DNA of 64,000 nt from Granulicatella elegans (GTDB taxonomy: Bacteria; Bacillota; Bacilli; Lactobacillales; Aerococcaceae): assembly GCF_020735385.1 (NCBI RefSeq), contig NZ_CP085953.1, positions 1,736,001 to 1,800,000 on the forward strand. The letters run 5' to 3'. Below, one piece after another: positions 8,045 through 16,192 of this stretch. The notes under the pieces were generated by a model. The model saw only the letters and a list, made by a program, of their open reading frames with translations, searched no databases and had not been told where the DNA came from. Both the position numbers and the translations under genes were made by a program. How positions within the stretch are numbered: the stretch's first letter is position 1; every line of letters begins with the position of its first letter.

Positions 8045-10969
8045 TTAGTCATTGAATAATGAACGAATTGTTTTAAAAATTTCTTTATGTTGTTCAATTT
8101 TAACATCATTTCCTACTACCACGAAGGCATTTTGAACTAATACTTTTTCCATTGTTGGTGCAAATGAACGAACTTTTTCTGGAGTCACATTTAACACTTC
8201 ATCACGAGTTTTTTGAACAAGTTCATCTGTTACATGAGTAAAGTAACGAGTAAAGGCAATATTTCCTTTTTGATTTGCCGATAACGGACGATCAATACTG
8301 CTAAATGTTCCAATAAGATTTTTCTCAAATTCTTCCTTAGAAGGATTGTAATTTTCTAAATATTGGACTTGTCCATCATAAGCTTTTAGAGTTTCTACTA
8401 AGTTTGGATCGCGGTATGATACAGCAGCTACTTCACCTTTTCCACCAATCACACTCATTCCACCATAAGCTCCACCTTTAACACGAACAGTATTCCATAA
8501 ATAATCTAAGCCTAAAACCGTTTGTAAGAATGCATTGGATCCTTCAAATGGAACTCCTAGTAATGTTTGATTGTAACCTTTTGCTACATATTGAATTTCT
8601 TGAGCAGTTTTAAATCCTTCATTCAACACTTCAACAGAAGTTGTGAATTTTTGTGGTGTTACTACTTCTTGTGAGAACTGTTGGAAGAATGATTGTGATA
8701 AAGCTTTAAATTGTTCAAAATCTTCTTTACTTCCGACAAATGTTGCAGTCACTCCATGAATATTCAAGATTTGACGAAGTACTGTAATCATTTGTTGACT
8801 GAAGCTTTCTTTTCTCTCATCATAATGCTTCACTAAATCAGAAATATAATCATAGTAATCAATACCTTCTAATGCTTGAGCATATTTTGCACCTTCTGAA
8901 TAGTAAGATTCTAATCGACGTACGGCAATGGTATGCGAAGCATAATTCATATGCATTTCTAAATTCGCTTTTGTATTTAATAACAGTTCTTTAATTTTAT
9001 CATAATCTTCCAAGTTTGAACGTAAGACAATTTCTTCCACTAATTCAATTAATTTTGGTAAATATTGAGATAAGGCTTTTCCTGATACTGTGAAAAATGG
9101 ATAATAGACATTTTTTTCAACATCTTCTGTCATGACAAAAGCATTTGTTGAAATTCCACCAGTATAGAAATCCATCTCTGTATTTAAATCTTCATCAGCA
9201 AAATGTTCTGTACTAATTTCACCTAATAATTCTGTGACAAAGGCTGCTACTGGAATTTCTTCTGTTCTTATCCCTCTCATATCAAAGAAATATTTCGCAT
9301 ATGAAATACCCGCTGTGAAGTCTTCATAATGTAAGAAAGTCGGTGTATCTTTACCTTCTTCAACTGTTAATGGATAATGCGTTGCTTTCTTTTGAATATC
9401 ATCAATTGATAGTGTCGGAATTTTTGCTAAATCTTCTGGTTTATCAGGAGATTCTTGTCTTTCGATTAATTTTTGAGTCGTTTCGACTAATTGGTCAACT
9501 TCTTCTTCATTTAGACTTGCTTTATACTCTGCTAACTTTTTAGCTAATTCTGCTTCTTTTTCTTCTAATAAACCTGGTTCTGGTTTCAAAGTAATAATTG
9601 CAGCATGAGTATTGTCTAATAAATATTTTTGAATAATGTTTTCGAAATACCCTTCTTCAACTTTAGCTTGAATGGCATCTAAATGTTGTTGGTATTCAAA
9701 TGATACATATGGACTTCCATCATATAACCAACTTGTTAAAGCATTCATTCCATACATCACACCTTTTGGCGTACTACCTTCTAAAGCTGTTAATTCTTTA
9801 TAACGGAATGCTGTTTTATTTAAGGCAGCTTGAATTGCTTTTCTAGAAATGCCTTCTTTGACTAATCGTTGTAATTCCTGTTGAATAATTTGAACAAATT
9901 GCTCTTTTTTATCAGCATCTGTATCTTTAAGAACAACTTCAAATGTTGGAGAATACGTATAAGCAGAATATCCACCCATAACATCACTACCGATATTCGC
10001 TTTTAATAAAGCTTTCTTCAGTGGTGCTGTATTACTACCTAATAACAATTCATCTAAAATGCTTAAAGCAATACCTTCTTCCCCATTTGTACTTGTGCCC
10101 GTAGCCCAAGCATATTCTAACAATGTTTTATTTTCGGTTGAGTCTCCTTTAGAAACAGAATATGTACTTGTTACTTCTTTGATACTTGTAAATGGTTCTT
10201 GTTTGTATCCTACGAATGGAACTTCTTTTGCTTCAAACGCATCAAAGTATTCTGATAATTGCTCCATTGCTTTTGGTAAATCTAAATTCCCATATAAAGT
10301 TACTCGAGCATTGCTAGGGTGATAATACGTTTGATGGAAATCAATAAATTTTTCTTGAGTCAATGTTGGAATTGAAGCTGGCATTCCTCCAGAAATATGT
10401 TTATAAAATGTATCAGGGAATAAGGTTGGTTCAACTAGACGGTTTAATTCTGATTCTGGCTGAGAAAATGCTCCCTTCATTTCGTTATAAACAACGCCTT
10501 TATACGTTAATTCATCTTCTTTATTTTCTAAATGATAATGCCATCCTTCTTGCATTAAAATTTGTGGGTTCGATAAAAGATTTGGATAAAATACTGCATC
10601 TAAATACACGTCCATTAAATTCTCAAAATCTTTTTGATTTCTTGAAGCTACTGGATACATGGTTTTATCAGAGAATGTCCATGCGTTTAAAAATGTTTGT
10701 AGGGATCCTTTTAATAATTCTACGAATGGTTCTTTTGTTGGGTATTTTTTTGATCCGTTTAATACGGAGTGTTCGATAATGTGAGCAATTCCGTTATCGT
10801 CATATGGTGGTGTACGAAATGCGATAGAAAATGCTTTATTGTCATCGTCTGTTTTTAGGTACATGACTTGAGCACCTGTTTTGTCATGTTTGTATAAATA
10901 GTAATCGCAACGGATATCTGGTAATGGTTTTTGTTCTACGAGTGTAAAACTGTTAAATTCTTTTGTCAT
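8045..10969 (-). CDS. M16C-family zinc metalloprotease (presequence protease/Hyp-type)
   Basis: This 974-residue protein belongs to the insulinase/M16C family of large peptidasomes that degrade peptides in an enclosed chamber. The inverted zinc motif HIIEH is at residues 63-67, and a likely third ligand region follows in VVYNEMKGAFSQPESEL at about 160. The later half carries the M16C-associated and inactive repeat domains, including the substrate-closing VKGGAYGGMSV region. There is no signal peptide, so it is probably cytoplasmic. Its length fits the family. A 39-codon ORF with a strong ribosome binding site lies immediately upstream and may share its transcript. The substrate cannot be deduced. 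Confidence 0.92.
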   Translation of the reverse strand: MTKEFNSFTLVEQKPLPDIRCDYYLYKHDKTGAQVMYLKTDDDNKAFSIAFRTPPYDDNGIAHIIEHSVLNGSKKYPTKEPFVELLKGSLQTFLNAWTFSDKTMYPVASRNQKDFENLMDVYLDAVFYPNLLSNPQILMQEGWHYHLENKEDELTYKGVVYNEMKGAFSQPESELNRLVEPTLFPDTFYKHISGGMPASIPTLTQEKFIDFHQTYYHPSNARVTLYGNLDLPKAMEQLSEYFDAFEAKEVPFVGYKQEPFTSIKEVTSTYSVSKGDSTENKTLLEYAWATGTSTNGEEGIALSILDELLLGSNTAPLKKALLKANIGSDVMGGYSAYTYSPTFEVVLKDTDADKKEQFVQIIQQELQRLVKEGISRKAIQAALNKTAFRYKELTALEGSTPKGVMYGMNALTSWLYDGSPYVSFEYQQHLDAIQAKVEEGYFENIIQKYLLDNTHAAIITLKPEPGLLEEKEAELAKKLAEYKASLNEEEVDQLVETTQKLIERQESPDKPEDLAKIPTLSIDDIQKKATHYPLTVEEGKDTPTFLHYEDFTAGISYAKYFFDMRGIRTEEIPVAAFVTELLGEISTEHFADEDLNTEMDFYTGGISTNAFVMTEDVEKNVYYPFFTVSGKALSQYLPKLIELVEEIVLRSNLEDYDKIKELLLNTKANLEMHMNYASHTIAVRRLESYYSEGAKYAQALEGIDYYDYISDLVKHYDERKESFSQQMITVLRQILNIHGVTATFVGSKEDFEQFKALSQSFFQQFSQEVVTPQKFTTSVEVLNEGFKTAQEIQYVAKGYNQTLLGVPFEGSNAFLQTVLGLDYLWNTVRVKGGAYGGMSVIGGKGEVAAVSYRDPNLVETLKAYDGQVQYLENYNPSKEEFEKNLIGTFSSIDRPLSANQKGNIAFTRYFTHVTDELVQKTRDEVLNVTPEKVRSFAPTMEKVLVQNAFVVVGNDVKIEQHKEIFKTIRSLFND

Positions 10970-11007
10970 GAAATGACCTCCATTTCTTAAATAAATCTGC
11001 TTGTCTT

Positions 11008-11127
11008 TTATTCAAACATGATTTTTAACAATAAGCAAGAAAAAATCATTGGAGCGTAGAATAAAGAAATCTCCCCCATCAAAGTACGCCGATGTCCTTG
11101 GTACTTTTTTATATTTTTCATCTCCAT
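11008..11127 (-). CDS. Small hypothetical protein, 39 residues
   Basis: This ORF starts with ATG at 11127 behind a near-perfect AGAGGAGGT ribosome binding site and stops with TAA 38 bases before the M16C protease start. The product has a basic N-terminal half (KNIKKYQGHRR) and a hydrophobic C-terminal half (SLFYAPMIFSCLLLKIMF). That could be a membrane-associated peptide. I recognise no family. The good Shine-Dalgarno and its place between the upstream terminator and the protease gene argue that it is translated. It may be a leader peptide of the protease transcript or an independent small protein. Confidence 0.55.
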   Translation of the reverse strand: MEMKNIKKYQGHRRTLMGEISLFYAPMIFSCLLLKIMFE

Positions 11128-11202
11128 TACCTCCTCTATCAGTAAACGGACAGAAAAGATGATGTTAAGAACCAAAATTTTAAAAAAGAATAAAAAAAAA
11201 TA

Positions 11203-11234
11203 AAGCCTACCAAGGATTTCTCCCTAGTAGGCAT
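11203..11234 (-). terminator. Terminator of the LPETG protein gene
   Basis: The stem GCCTAC/GTAGGC (11205-11210 with 11227-11232) is extended by partly paired inner bases. On the minus strand a long T-rich run follows (11184-11203). Confidence 0.85.
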
Positions 11235-11265
11235 TATCTAATATTATGTTGATTACTACGCTAGC

Positions 11266-13266
11266 TTATTTCGCGTTTTTTCTGAAGTATCCTGTGATAG
11301 CAAGTGCAAGTCCAGATAATCCTAATACAATTCCATATATGAATAGATTTGAATTATCTCCTGTTTCTGGTAACTTGGTGTTTGCTATAGGTTTCTTTGG
11401 ATTATCGCTTGGCTCTTCAGGTTTTTGTGGGTCTGGATTTACAGGTTTTTCTGGGTTGTCGCTTGGATCTTCAGGTTTTTCTGGATTATCGCTTGGATTT
11501 ACAGGTTTCTTTGGTTCTGGTTTTACAGTTTTTTTATCATAAATTGCATAAACTTTCATATCTTTATTTACAATTGTATCACCAGTAAACGCTGTACCTT
11601 TTCCATCAGACTGTGTATTCCACTCTTTGAATACGTAGCCTTCTTTAGCTGGATTTTTCGGCATAGATTCTGTATATAATGCGTCACCTGAAATAGACTT
11701 ACCATTTTCTACTTTTACCTTAGCGTATTCCTTATCACCATTGATAAATGTAACAGTATTTTGTGTTGGTTCTGGTATTGGTACATAATCTTTTGTATAA
11801 ATGGCATACACAGTCATATTTCCATTTACAACAGTATCCCCTGTAAATGCTGTACCTTTTCCATCAGCCTGTGTATTCCACTCCTTGAAGATATATCCTG
11901 CCTTAGCTGGATACTTCGGCATGGACTGGTCAGTCAACGCATCCGTATCAATAGCCTTACCAGTTTCCACTTTCACAGTTGCATGCGTCTTATCGCCGTC
12001 TTTGAAAGTAACAGTGTTTTGAGCTGGTTTCTTCACTTTAAAGCTATAAGAAATCAAGTTAGGCTTTGTTTTATCTGCCGCACTGTCACGTCCAGCCTCA
12101 CTTTGCTTAGCAGCGAAATACAAATGCACGTGCGCCGCATTTGTATTGTTAGAAGACAAGTCTTGGCTTCGAGCTGTAGCCCATTCAAAGAATCCGGAAG
12201 CAGTTCCACGAAGAGTAATATTTTTATTCTCTGTGGCAGTTGAACTAACTGATAAGCCAGAAACCGAGATCTTTATATTACTCGTGTCAAGCTTCCTTAG
12301 CTTTTCAATAGTATCCTTCCACTTCGCTGTTTTCCCTCGTTTATCTTCTTTTAATCTAAGTGATACTATAAGGATTTTTTTACCGTTCTCATTCTTAACT
12401 TCGGTAGTAACATCAAACCCATCAAGACCCGATAGAGTTGCACTTGGATTGTTTACATCAACACCCTCTGGAATATCAAGTGTATAAACAATTTGAGAAT
12501 CAAAAGTACCATAAGAATCATGCTCTTGTTTAATCTCTTCATCGCTCATATACCCGGTACGTGTTCGATCCAAGGTAAATCCCATAATATAACGTTTAAA
12601 CCATGAAGCATTCACTGTGAAATCTAACGGTAGTGCTTCACCAGGCTTGTATTCATCAACTGAAGTAGAATCTTTCGAGTCTTTCTTTTTAATATCCGCA
12701 TAAACAGTCAGTTTCATAGGATTTTTTATTTCATCCTGCGTTAGCAATTCTGCAGCTGTGAACTTATAAGGATTAACTCGATCAGGTATAGGTTCTGTTG
12801 AAGGTCTATCTTTAAATGGTGGTGCATACGTATCCTCACCAACCAAATAGCCAAACCTATAAAATGCCATATAATCCAAAATTTTGATTCCGTATTCTGT
12901 TTCAGAAATACCTGTGCTCGGGAATGCATCAACGCTGCCATTTCCCCCTGCGTAGATTCCTAGCTTGCTTAATGCAGTTTGTCTTGGCTTCAAAACATAT
13001 TTTGGCAAAACACCATAATACGTTTTGTTTTGTGAATTAGTGATGCTGATCTTTTCTAAATCCGACCAATAAGTGTCATTGATTACTTTAGAAGGCTGAG
13101 CTATAGTCGGTTGCCCGTTTGCGTCCAATTGAGCAAGACTAGTCAACGCGTTATCATTAGTAACAGTATCACTGCCTTCAGCAAACGCTGAAGTTGCACT
13201 AGCTCCAATAAGTAAGACCGATGTAGCCATCAATAGACCCATTGTCTTTTTTACTAATGTTTTCAT
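11266..13266 (-). CDS. LPXTG-anchored surface protein with two InlB B-type repeats
   Basis: This 666-residue wall protein has a signal peptide (residues 1-29, ending SATSAFA). A large N-terminal region of about 380 residues has no family I recognise. Two copies of the roughly 75-residue Listeria-Bacteroides (InlB B/Flg_new) repeat each contain GYxFKEWNTQ and GKGTAFTGDT. A Pro/Asp/Lys-rich stalk of PEKPxxPSDN repeats follows. The protein ends in the sorting signal LPETG, a hydrophobic helix and an RKNAK tail. A housekeeping sortase A would link it to peptidoglycan. The start ATG has GGAGG seven bases upstream. It is transcribed alone from a promoter about 300 bases upstream, behind a repeat-containing leader ORF and a terminator, so expression is likely phase-variable. 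The role is probably adhesion, inferred from architecture. Confidence 0.9.
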   Translation of the reverse strand: MKTLVKKTMGLLMATSVLLIGASATSAFAEGSDTVTNDNALTSLAQLDANGQPTIAQPSKVINDTYWSDLEKISITNSQNKTYYGVLPKYVLKPRQTALSKLGIYAGGNGSVDAFPSTGISETEYGIKILDYMAFYRFGYLVGEDTYAPPFKDRPSTEPIPDRVNPYKFTAAELLTQDEIKNPMKLTVYADIKKKDSKDSTSVDEYKPGEALPLDFTVNASWFKRYIMGFTLDRTRTGYMSDEEIKQEHDSYGTFDSQIVYTLDIPEGVDVNNPSATLSGLDGFDVTTEVKNENGKKILIVSLRLKEDKRGKTAKWKDTIEKLRKLDTSNIKISVSGLSVSSTATENKNITLRGTASGFFEWATARSQDLSSNNTNAAHVHLYFAAKQSEAGRDSAADKTKPNLISYSFKVKKPAQNTVTFKDGDKTHATVKVETGKAIDTDALTDQSMPKYPAKAGYIFKEWNTQADGKGTAFTGDTVVNGNMTVYAIYTKDYVPIPEPTQNTVTFINGDKEYAKVKVENGKSISGDALYTESMPKNPAKEGYVFKEWNTQSDGKGTAFTGDTIVNKDMKVYAIYDKKTVKPEPKKPVNPSDNPEKPEDPSDNPEKPVNPDPQKPEEPSDNPKKPIANTKLPETGDNSNLFIYGIVLGLSGLALAITGYFRKNAK

Positions 13267-13369
13267 CTTATACCTCCATATAATTTTTATTTTGTTTCTT
13301 CCATATAACCCCCACCTATTTCATGGAAAACACCTCCTTAAAAGTGTTAGCATAAAACAATCTAGATAT

Positions 13370-13415
13370 AAAAAAATGTGCATTTTCCAATGCTTTACGC
13401 ACAGAAAAATGCACA
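13370..13415 (-). terminator. Intrinsic terminator (attenuator) in the leader of the LPETG gene
   Basis: The perfect 10-base inverted repeat TGTGCATTTT/AAAATGCACA (13377-13386 with 13406-13415) is followed on the minus strand by seven T residues (13376-13370). It lies between the leader promoter and the adhesin gene, inside the reading frame that the leader ORF would use if it carried nine repeats. Confidence 0.8.
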
Positions 13416-13440
13416 CTAAATAAAAGGTTGTTTAAGCATA

Positions 13441-13506
13441 TTACAACCTTGTCTTGTCTTGTCTTGTCTTGTCTTGTCTTGTCTTGTCTTGTCTTGTCTT
13501 GTCCAT
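13441..13506 (-). CDS. Phase-variable leader peptide ORF (ten AAGAC repeats, 21 codons in this state)
   Basis: The ATG at 13506 follows an AAGGAAGTG ribosome binding site eight bases away. The frame reads Met-Asp, then repeating KTRQD units, and hits TAA at 13443-13441. With ten repeats the ORF stops 26 bases before the terminator hairpin. With nine repeats the same ATG would read 61 codons through the hairpin and stop at 13316. With eleven it would stop at TAG 13418-13416, touching the hairpin. The peptide itself probably has no function; its length does. Translation is inferred, not shown. Confidence 0.65.
   Translation of the reverse strand: MDKTRQDKTRQDKTRQDKTRL
13448..13503 (-). repeat. 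Pentanucleotide microsatellite, ten AAGAC units
   Basis: On the plus strand GTCTT is repeated ten times without error (13451-13500), with partial units on each side. Pentamer repeats change length by slipped-strand mispairing, and each change shifts the frame of the leader ORF that contains them. Confidence 0.97.
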
Positions 13507-13550
13507 TATGGTCACTTCCTTAACATAAATGTCAACACTTTTTCAAAAAT

Positions 13551-13579
13551 ATTATAACATTTTCTTATAATTTCTTCAA
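13551..13579 (-). promoter_or_regulatory. Promoter of the LPETG gene leader
   Basis: The minus strand has TTGAAG (13579-13574), exactly 17 bases, then a perfect TATAAT (13556-13551). Transcription would start near 13544, giving a 5' UTR of about 38 bases before the leader ATG. Confidence 0.8.
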
Positions 13580-13614
13580 TATGCTAATATTCTCACGAAT
13601 TTTCTTTCAAAAAC

Positions 13615-13658
13615 AAGGGTGCAAAAATAAAATTTTTCATAAGTGCAGTTGCACCCTT
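13615..13658 (-). terminator. Hairpin, probable terminator upstream of the adhesin promoter
   Basis: The perfect 10-base arms AAGGGTGCAA (13615-13624) and TTGCACCCTT (13649-13658) are followed on the minus strand by a GTTTTTG stretch. It would insulate the adhesin promoter from the ECF gene upstream. Confidence 0.6.
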
Positions 13659-13694
13659 ACTTTTTCTAACCCTATCTCAATGTACAAAAAAAAT

Positions 13695-13712
13695 AGGTTG
13701 TTCGACAAATCC
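13695..13712 (-). repeat. Solo copy of an ISL3 inverted-repeat end
   Basis: The 18-mer AGGTTGTTCGACAAATCC is identical to the outer part of the right inverted repeat of the ISL3 element at 40917-42601 (17 bases of the repeat plus one flanking base). No transposase accompanies it. It may be the scar of a lost or deleted element. Confidence 0.6.
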
Positions 13713-13715
13713 CAA

Positions 13716-13747
13716 AATAAAGAATGATTTTAAAAATATTCTTTATT
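13716..13747 (-). terminator. Weak terminator overlapping the ECF gene stop
   Basis: The AATAAAGAAT/ATTCTTTATT inverted repeat (13716-13725 with 13738-13747) overlaps the stop codon and is followed on the minus strand by a short T-rich stretch. Confidence 0.5.
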
Positions 13748-14282
13748 TATCTTTCACACGATTCGCAATCCATTTAAACAAAGCTGTTGCGAAAATGGCA
13801 ATCAAAATTGAATTCATCATACTTAAAATCCAACCATTAATAAAAACAACTGCCGTAGAAGCTTGATAGAAAAAGACCTCTAAGGTCGGTAAAATCAAAC
13901 CAAAAATAATTACATTCGCAACCACTTGAATCACATTAAACCGTAAAGCATCATGACGAGAAAAAGTACCCGATAAAAACGACTTACGACGAATGCCTAA
14001 ACCAAAAACATACCCAAGCATCCCTACAGAAATCGCAATCGCAACCCATTGCTCTGTCGTTCCTAATAACAAATCAATTAAAATCGTTGAAACACCAACA
14101 ACAGCAGCAAATAACGAACCAGCTAAACCAGCTACAATCGCTAATAAAATATAAAAGAAGTTGATTTCCACTCCTTCAAAAAAAGGCACTGTAATCCCTA
14201 CATAGTGATAACTAAGAACTAAAACAATTAATGAAACAATATGAAGAAGACCAGTTTTTATGAATTTATTTTCTTTCATCAT
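13743..14282 (-). CDS. ECF transporter substrate-binding (S) component, UPF0397-like
   Basis: This 179-residue integral membrane protein has about five to six hydrophobic segments. Its pattern resembles the UPF0397 group of energy-coupling-factor S components: a glycine-rich VGMLGYVFGLGIRRKSFLSGTF segment near residue 85-105, then FNVIQVVANVI, PTLEVFFYQ, and VFINGWILSMMNSILIAIFATALF at the end. S components bind a vitamin or metal and dock on a shared EcfAAT module, which is not in this window. Annotations of this group as riboflavin transporters are uncertain, so I do not assign a substrate. It follows murB by nine bases and is the last gene of that run. Confidence 0.75.
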   Translation of the reverse strand: MMKENKFIKTGLLHIVSLIVLVLSYHYVGITVPFFEGVEINFFYILLAIVAGLAGSLFAAVVGVSTILIDLLLGTTEQWVAIAISVGMLGYVFGLGIRRKSFLSGTFSRHDALRFNVIQVVANVIIFGLILPTLEVFFYQASTAVVFINGWILSMMNSILIAIFATALFKWIANRVKDK

Positions 14283-14291
14283 TTTTCTCCT

Positions 14292-15194
14292 CTACTTTGA
14301 CTCTTCACCAATAATTTTTACTTCTGGTTCTAGCGTTACTTGGAATTGTTCAAATACAACTTCTTGAACATGTTGAATCACCGCTAAATAATCCGTAGCA
14401 GTTGCATGATCAATATTCACAATAAAGCCTGCATGCTTTTTAGACACTTGAGCGCCCCCAATTTGAAATCCTTGAAGTCCAGCATCTTGGATTAATTTTC
14501 CAGTAAAATGCCCTTCTGGACGTTTAAAGACACTTCCACAAGAAGGATATTCTAAAGGTTGTTTACTTTCACGTAAATGCGTTAATTCTTCCATTTTAGC
14601 TTGAATCATTTCCTTTTGCCCTGCTCTTAGATTAAAGCAGACGTCAATGACTAAATCTCCACTTTCTTGTAAGGCACTATGACGATATGAAAACTTTAAT
14701 TCTTCATTCGTTAAACGTTTGATTTCACCAGTACGAGTTACAACATCGACATATTCAACCACTTCGCAAACTTCTCCGCCATAAGCACCTGCATTCATAT
14801 ACATGGCTCCCCCAACACTTCCTGGGATACCACATGCGAATTCTAATCCTGTTAAAGAATGTTCTGATGCGCATTTTGTCACTTCAATTAAAGATACTCC
14901 AGCTTCCGCTAAAACTTTATTTCCCATTACTTTCATAGCAGTCATTTCATTTAATAAAATAACCGCTCCTTTAATACCACCATCTCTAACGATAACATTA
15001 CTGGCATTCCCTAGTACGGTAATAGGAATTTGTTTTTCTTGCAAGGCTGTAATAATTTTTGCTGTTTCATGTTTATCTTTTGGAAAAATTAAACATTCAG
15101 CTTCTCCACCTGTTCTAGTAAAAGTATATTTTTTTAAAGGTTCATGGAAGCATACTTTTACTTCTGGAAATTGCCCTTTCCACCATTCTTTCAT
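14292..15194 (-). CDS. murB: UDP-N-acetylenolpyruvoylglucosamine reductase
   Basis: MurB uses FAD and NADPH to reduce UDP-GlcNAc-enolpyruvate to UDP-MurNAc in cytoplasmic peptidoglycan precursor synthesis. At 300 residues it is a type II MurB. FAD-site motifs are clear: TRTGGEAECLIFP at the start, LGNASNVIVRDGG and GIPGSVGGAMYMNAGAYGGE. The C-terminal part carries YPSCGSVFKRP and AGFIVNIDHATATD. It stands in the run tsaE-GNAT-mtnN-oxidoreductase-murB-ECF, with 38 bases before it and nine after. Confidence 0.96.
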   Translation of the reverse strand: MKEWWKGQFPEVKVCFHEPLKKYTFTRTGGEAECLIFPKDKHETAKIITALQEKQIPITVLGNASNVIVRDGGIKGAVILLNEMTAMKVMGNKVLAEAGVSLIEVTKCASEHSLTGLEFACGIPGSVGGAMYMNAGAYGGEVCEVVEYVDVVTRTGEIKRLTNEELKFSYRHSALQESGDLVIDVCFNLRAGQKEMIQAKMEELTHLRESKQPLEYPSCGSVFKRPEGHFTGKLIQDAGLQGFQIGGAQVSKKHAGFIVNIDHATATDYLAVIQHVQEVVFEQFQVTLEPEVKIIGEESK

Positions 15195-15232
15195 CTTTTT
15201 CTCTCCTATTTTGCAATATCTTTTTTATGATA

Positions 15233-16174
15233 CTATTCATCAGTTTCTACGTCAAATGATAAAAATCCTTCAGGTGCTTTTGCATGTGCTAATCTCTCAC
15301 AAATAAAATGACTTAATAAACTAGACATAGGAGAAACTGGGTTATCCTCCTGCGTTTGAACAGCAATAATAAAGGAATGAACAATACTTTCAAATCCTCT
15401 CTTATACAAAGTTGAATCCCATGATGAAAAATGATCTTTAATTTCTTCTCCGCCTTGATAAATGGTCAAATCTGTTAAATTTTGTAATGAAAAAGTACCC
15501 GTTTCAGCTTGAACTTCAATTCTTTCAAGATTAGCACCCGAAGCTGTATTCATCATTACAATGGCTGATTGTTCTTCATTTTCTAAATAAATTGTGCATT
15601 GTTCAATCATACCACGATTTTTCTTATAATAAAATGACCCACGTTTTGGTTTTTCATCCATTAAAAATAATGCTGTATCTAAAGGATGAATAAAAACATC
15701 AAAAATACGTGTACGATTATCAAAACTTGGAATCGTACAATTCTTTTCTGTAATAATTCTCTTCTTATGAGGGACATTTTTTAATTCCACTACTTTTGGA
15801 GCGAAACGTCGATTCAATCCTGCTGTTAAGAAAGTTTGATTTTCTTTGGCTAAACGATATAATTCAACTGTTTCATCATAACTTGGGGCAATTGGTTTAT
15901 CTAAATAAACAGGTATTCCTTTTTCTAAAAATTGCTTTGCAACTTCAACATGAGCCTCTGTTGAAACATGAATCATAACCCCATCTAAGTCAAACTGTAA
16001 TAATTCCTCTACACTACTACACGGAATACAACGTCCTAATAATTTTGATTCTCGTTGTAAAACTTCTACATTTCTAGTACACATATACCATTTCACATTG
16101 CCAATTGAGCGCATTACTGGTAAATAGGCTTTTTGTGCAATCGCACCAATCCCAACTACTCCAATATTTAACAC
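15233..16174 (-). CDS. Gfo/Idh/MocA-family NAD(P)-dependent oxidoreductase
   Basis: This 313-residue protein has an N-terminal Rossmann fold (GVVGIGAIAQKAYLPVM), followed by the conserved EKGIPVYLDKPIAPSYDE segment with the family's EKP-type lysine (here DKP). The C-terminal alpha/beta domain is of the GFO_IDH_MocA type. Members oxidise or reduce sugars, inositols or amino sugars, and the substrate cannot be told from sequence. It lies 18 bases after mtnN and 38 before murB, so it is probably cotranscribed with them. That neighbourhood is compatible with a cell-wall sugar role but proves nothing. Confidence 0.85.
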   Translation of the reverse strand: MLNIGVVGIGAIAQKAYLPVMRSIGNVKWYMCTRNVEVLQRESKLLGRCIPCSSVEELLQFDLDGVMIHVSTEAHVEVAKQFLEKGIPVYLDKPIAPSYDETVELYRLAKENQTFLTAGLNRRFAPKVVELKNVPHKKRIITEKNCTIPSFDNRTRIFDVFIHPLDTALFLMDEKPKRGSFYYKKNRGMIEQCTIYLENEEQSAIVMMNTASGANLERIEVQAETGTFSLQNLTDLTIYQGGEEIKDHFSSWDSTLYKRGFESIVHSFIIAVQTQEDNPVSPMSSLLSHFICERLAHAKAPEGFLSFDVETDE

Positions 16175-16192
16175 GAGAACTCCCCCTAATCA

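Noticed and set aside
13448-13503. Tandem repeats as a CRISPR array
   Set aside because: The unit is five bases with no spacers. It is a microsatellite.
13505-13535. TTGACA at 13535-13530 on the minus strand as the adhesin promoter
   Set aside because: The nearest -10-like CATAAT is 19 bases away and overlaps the leader ATG. The upstream TTGAAG-17-TATAAT pair fits much better.
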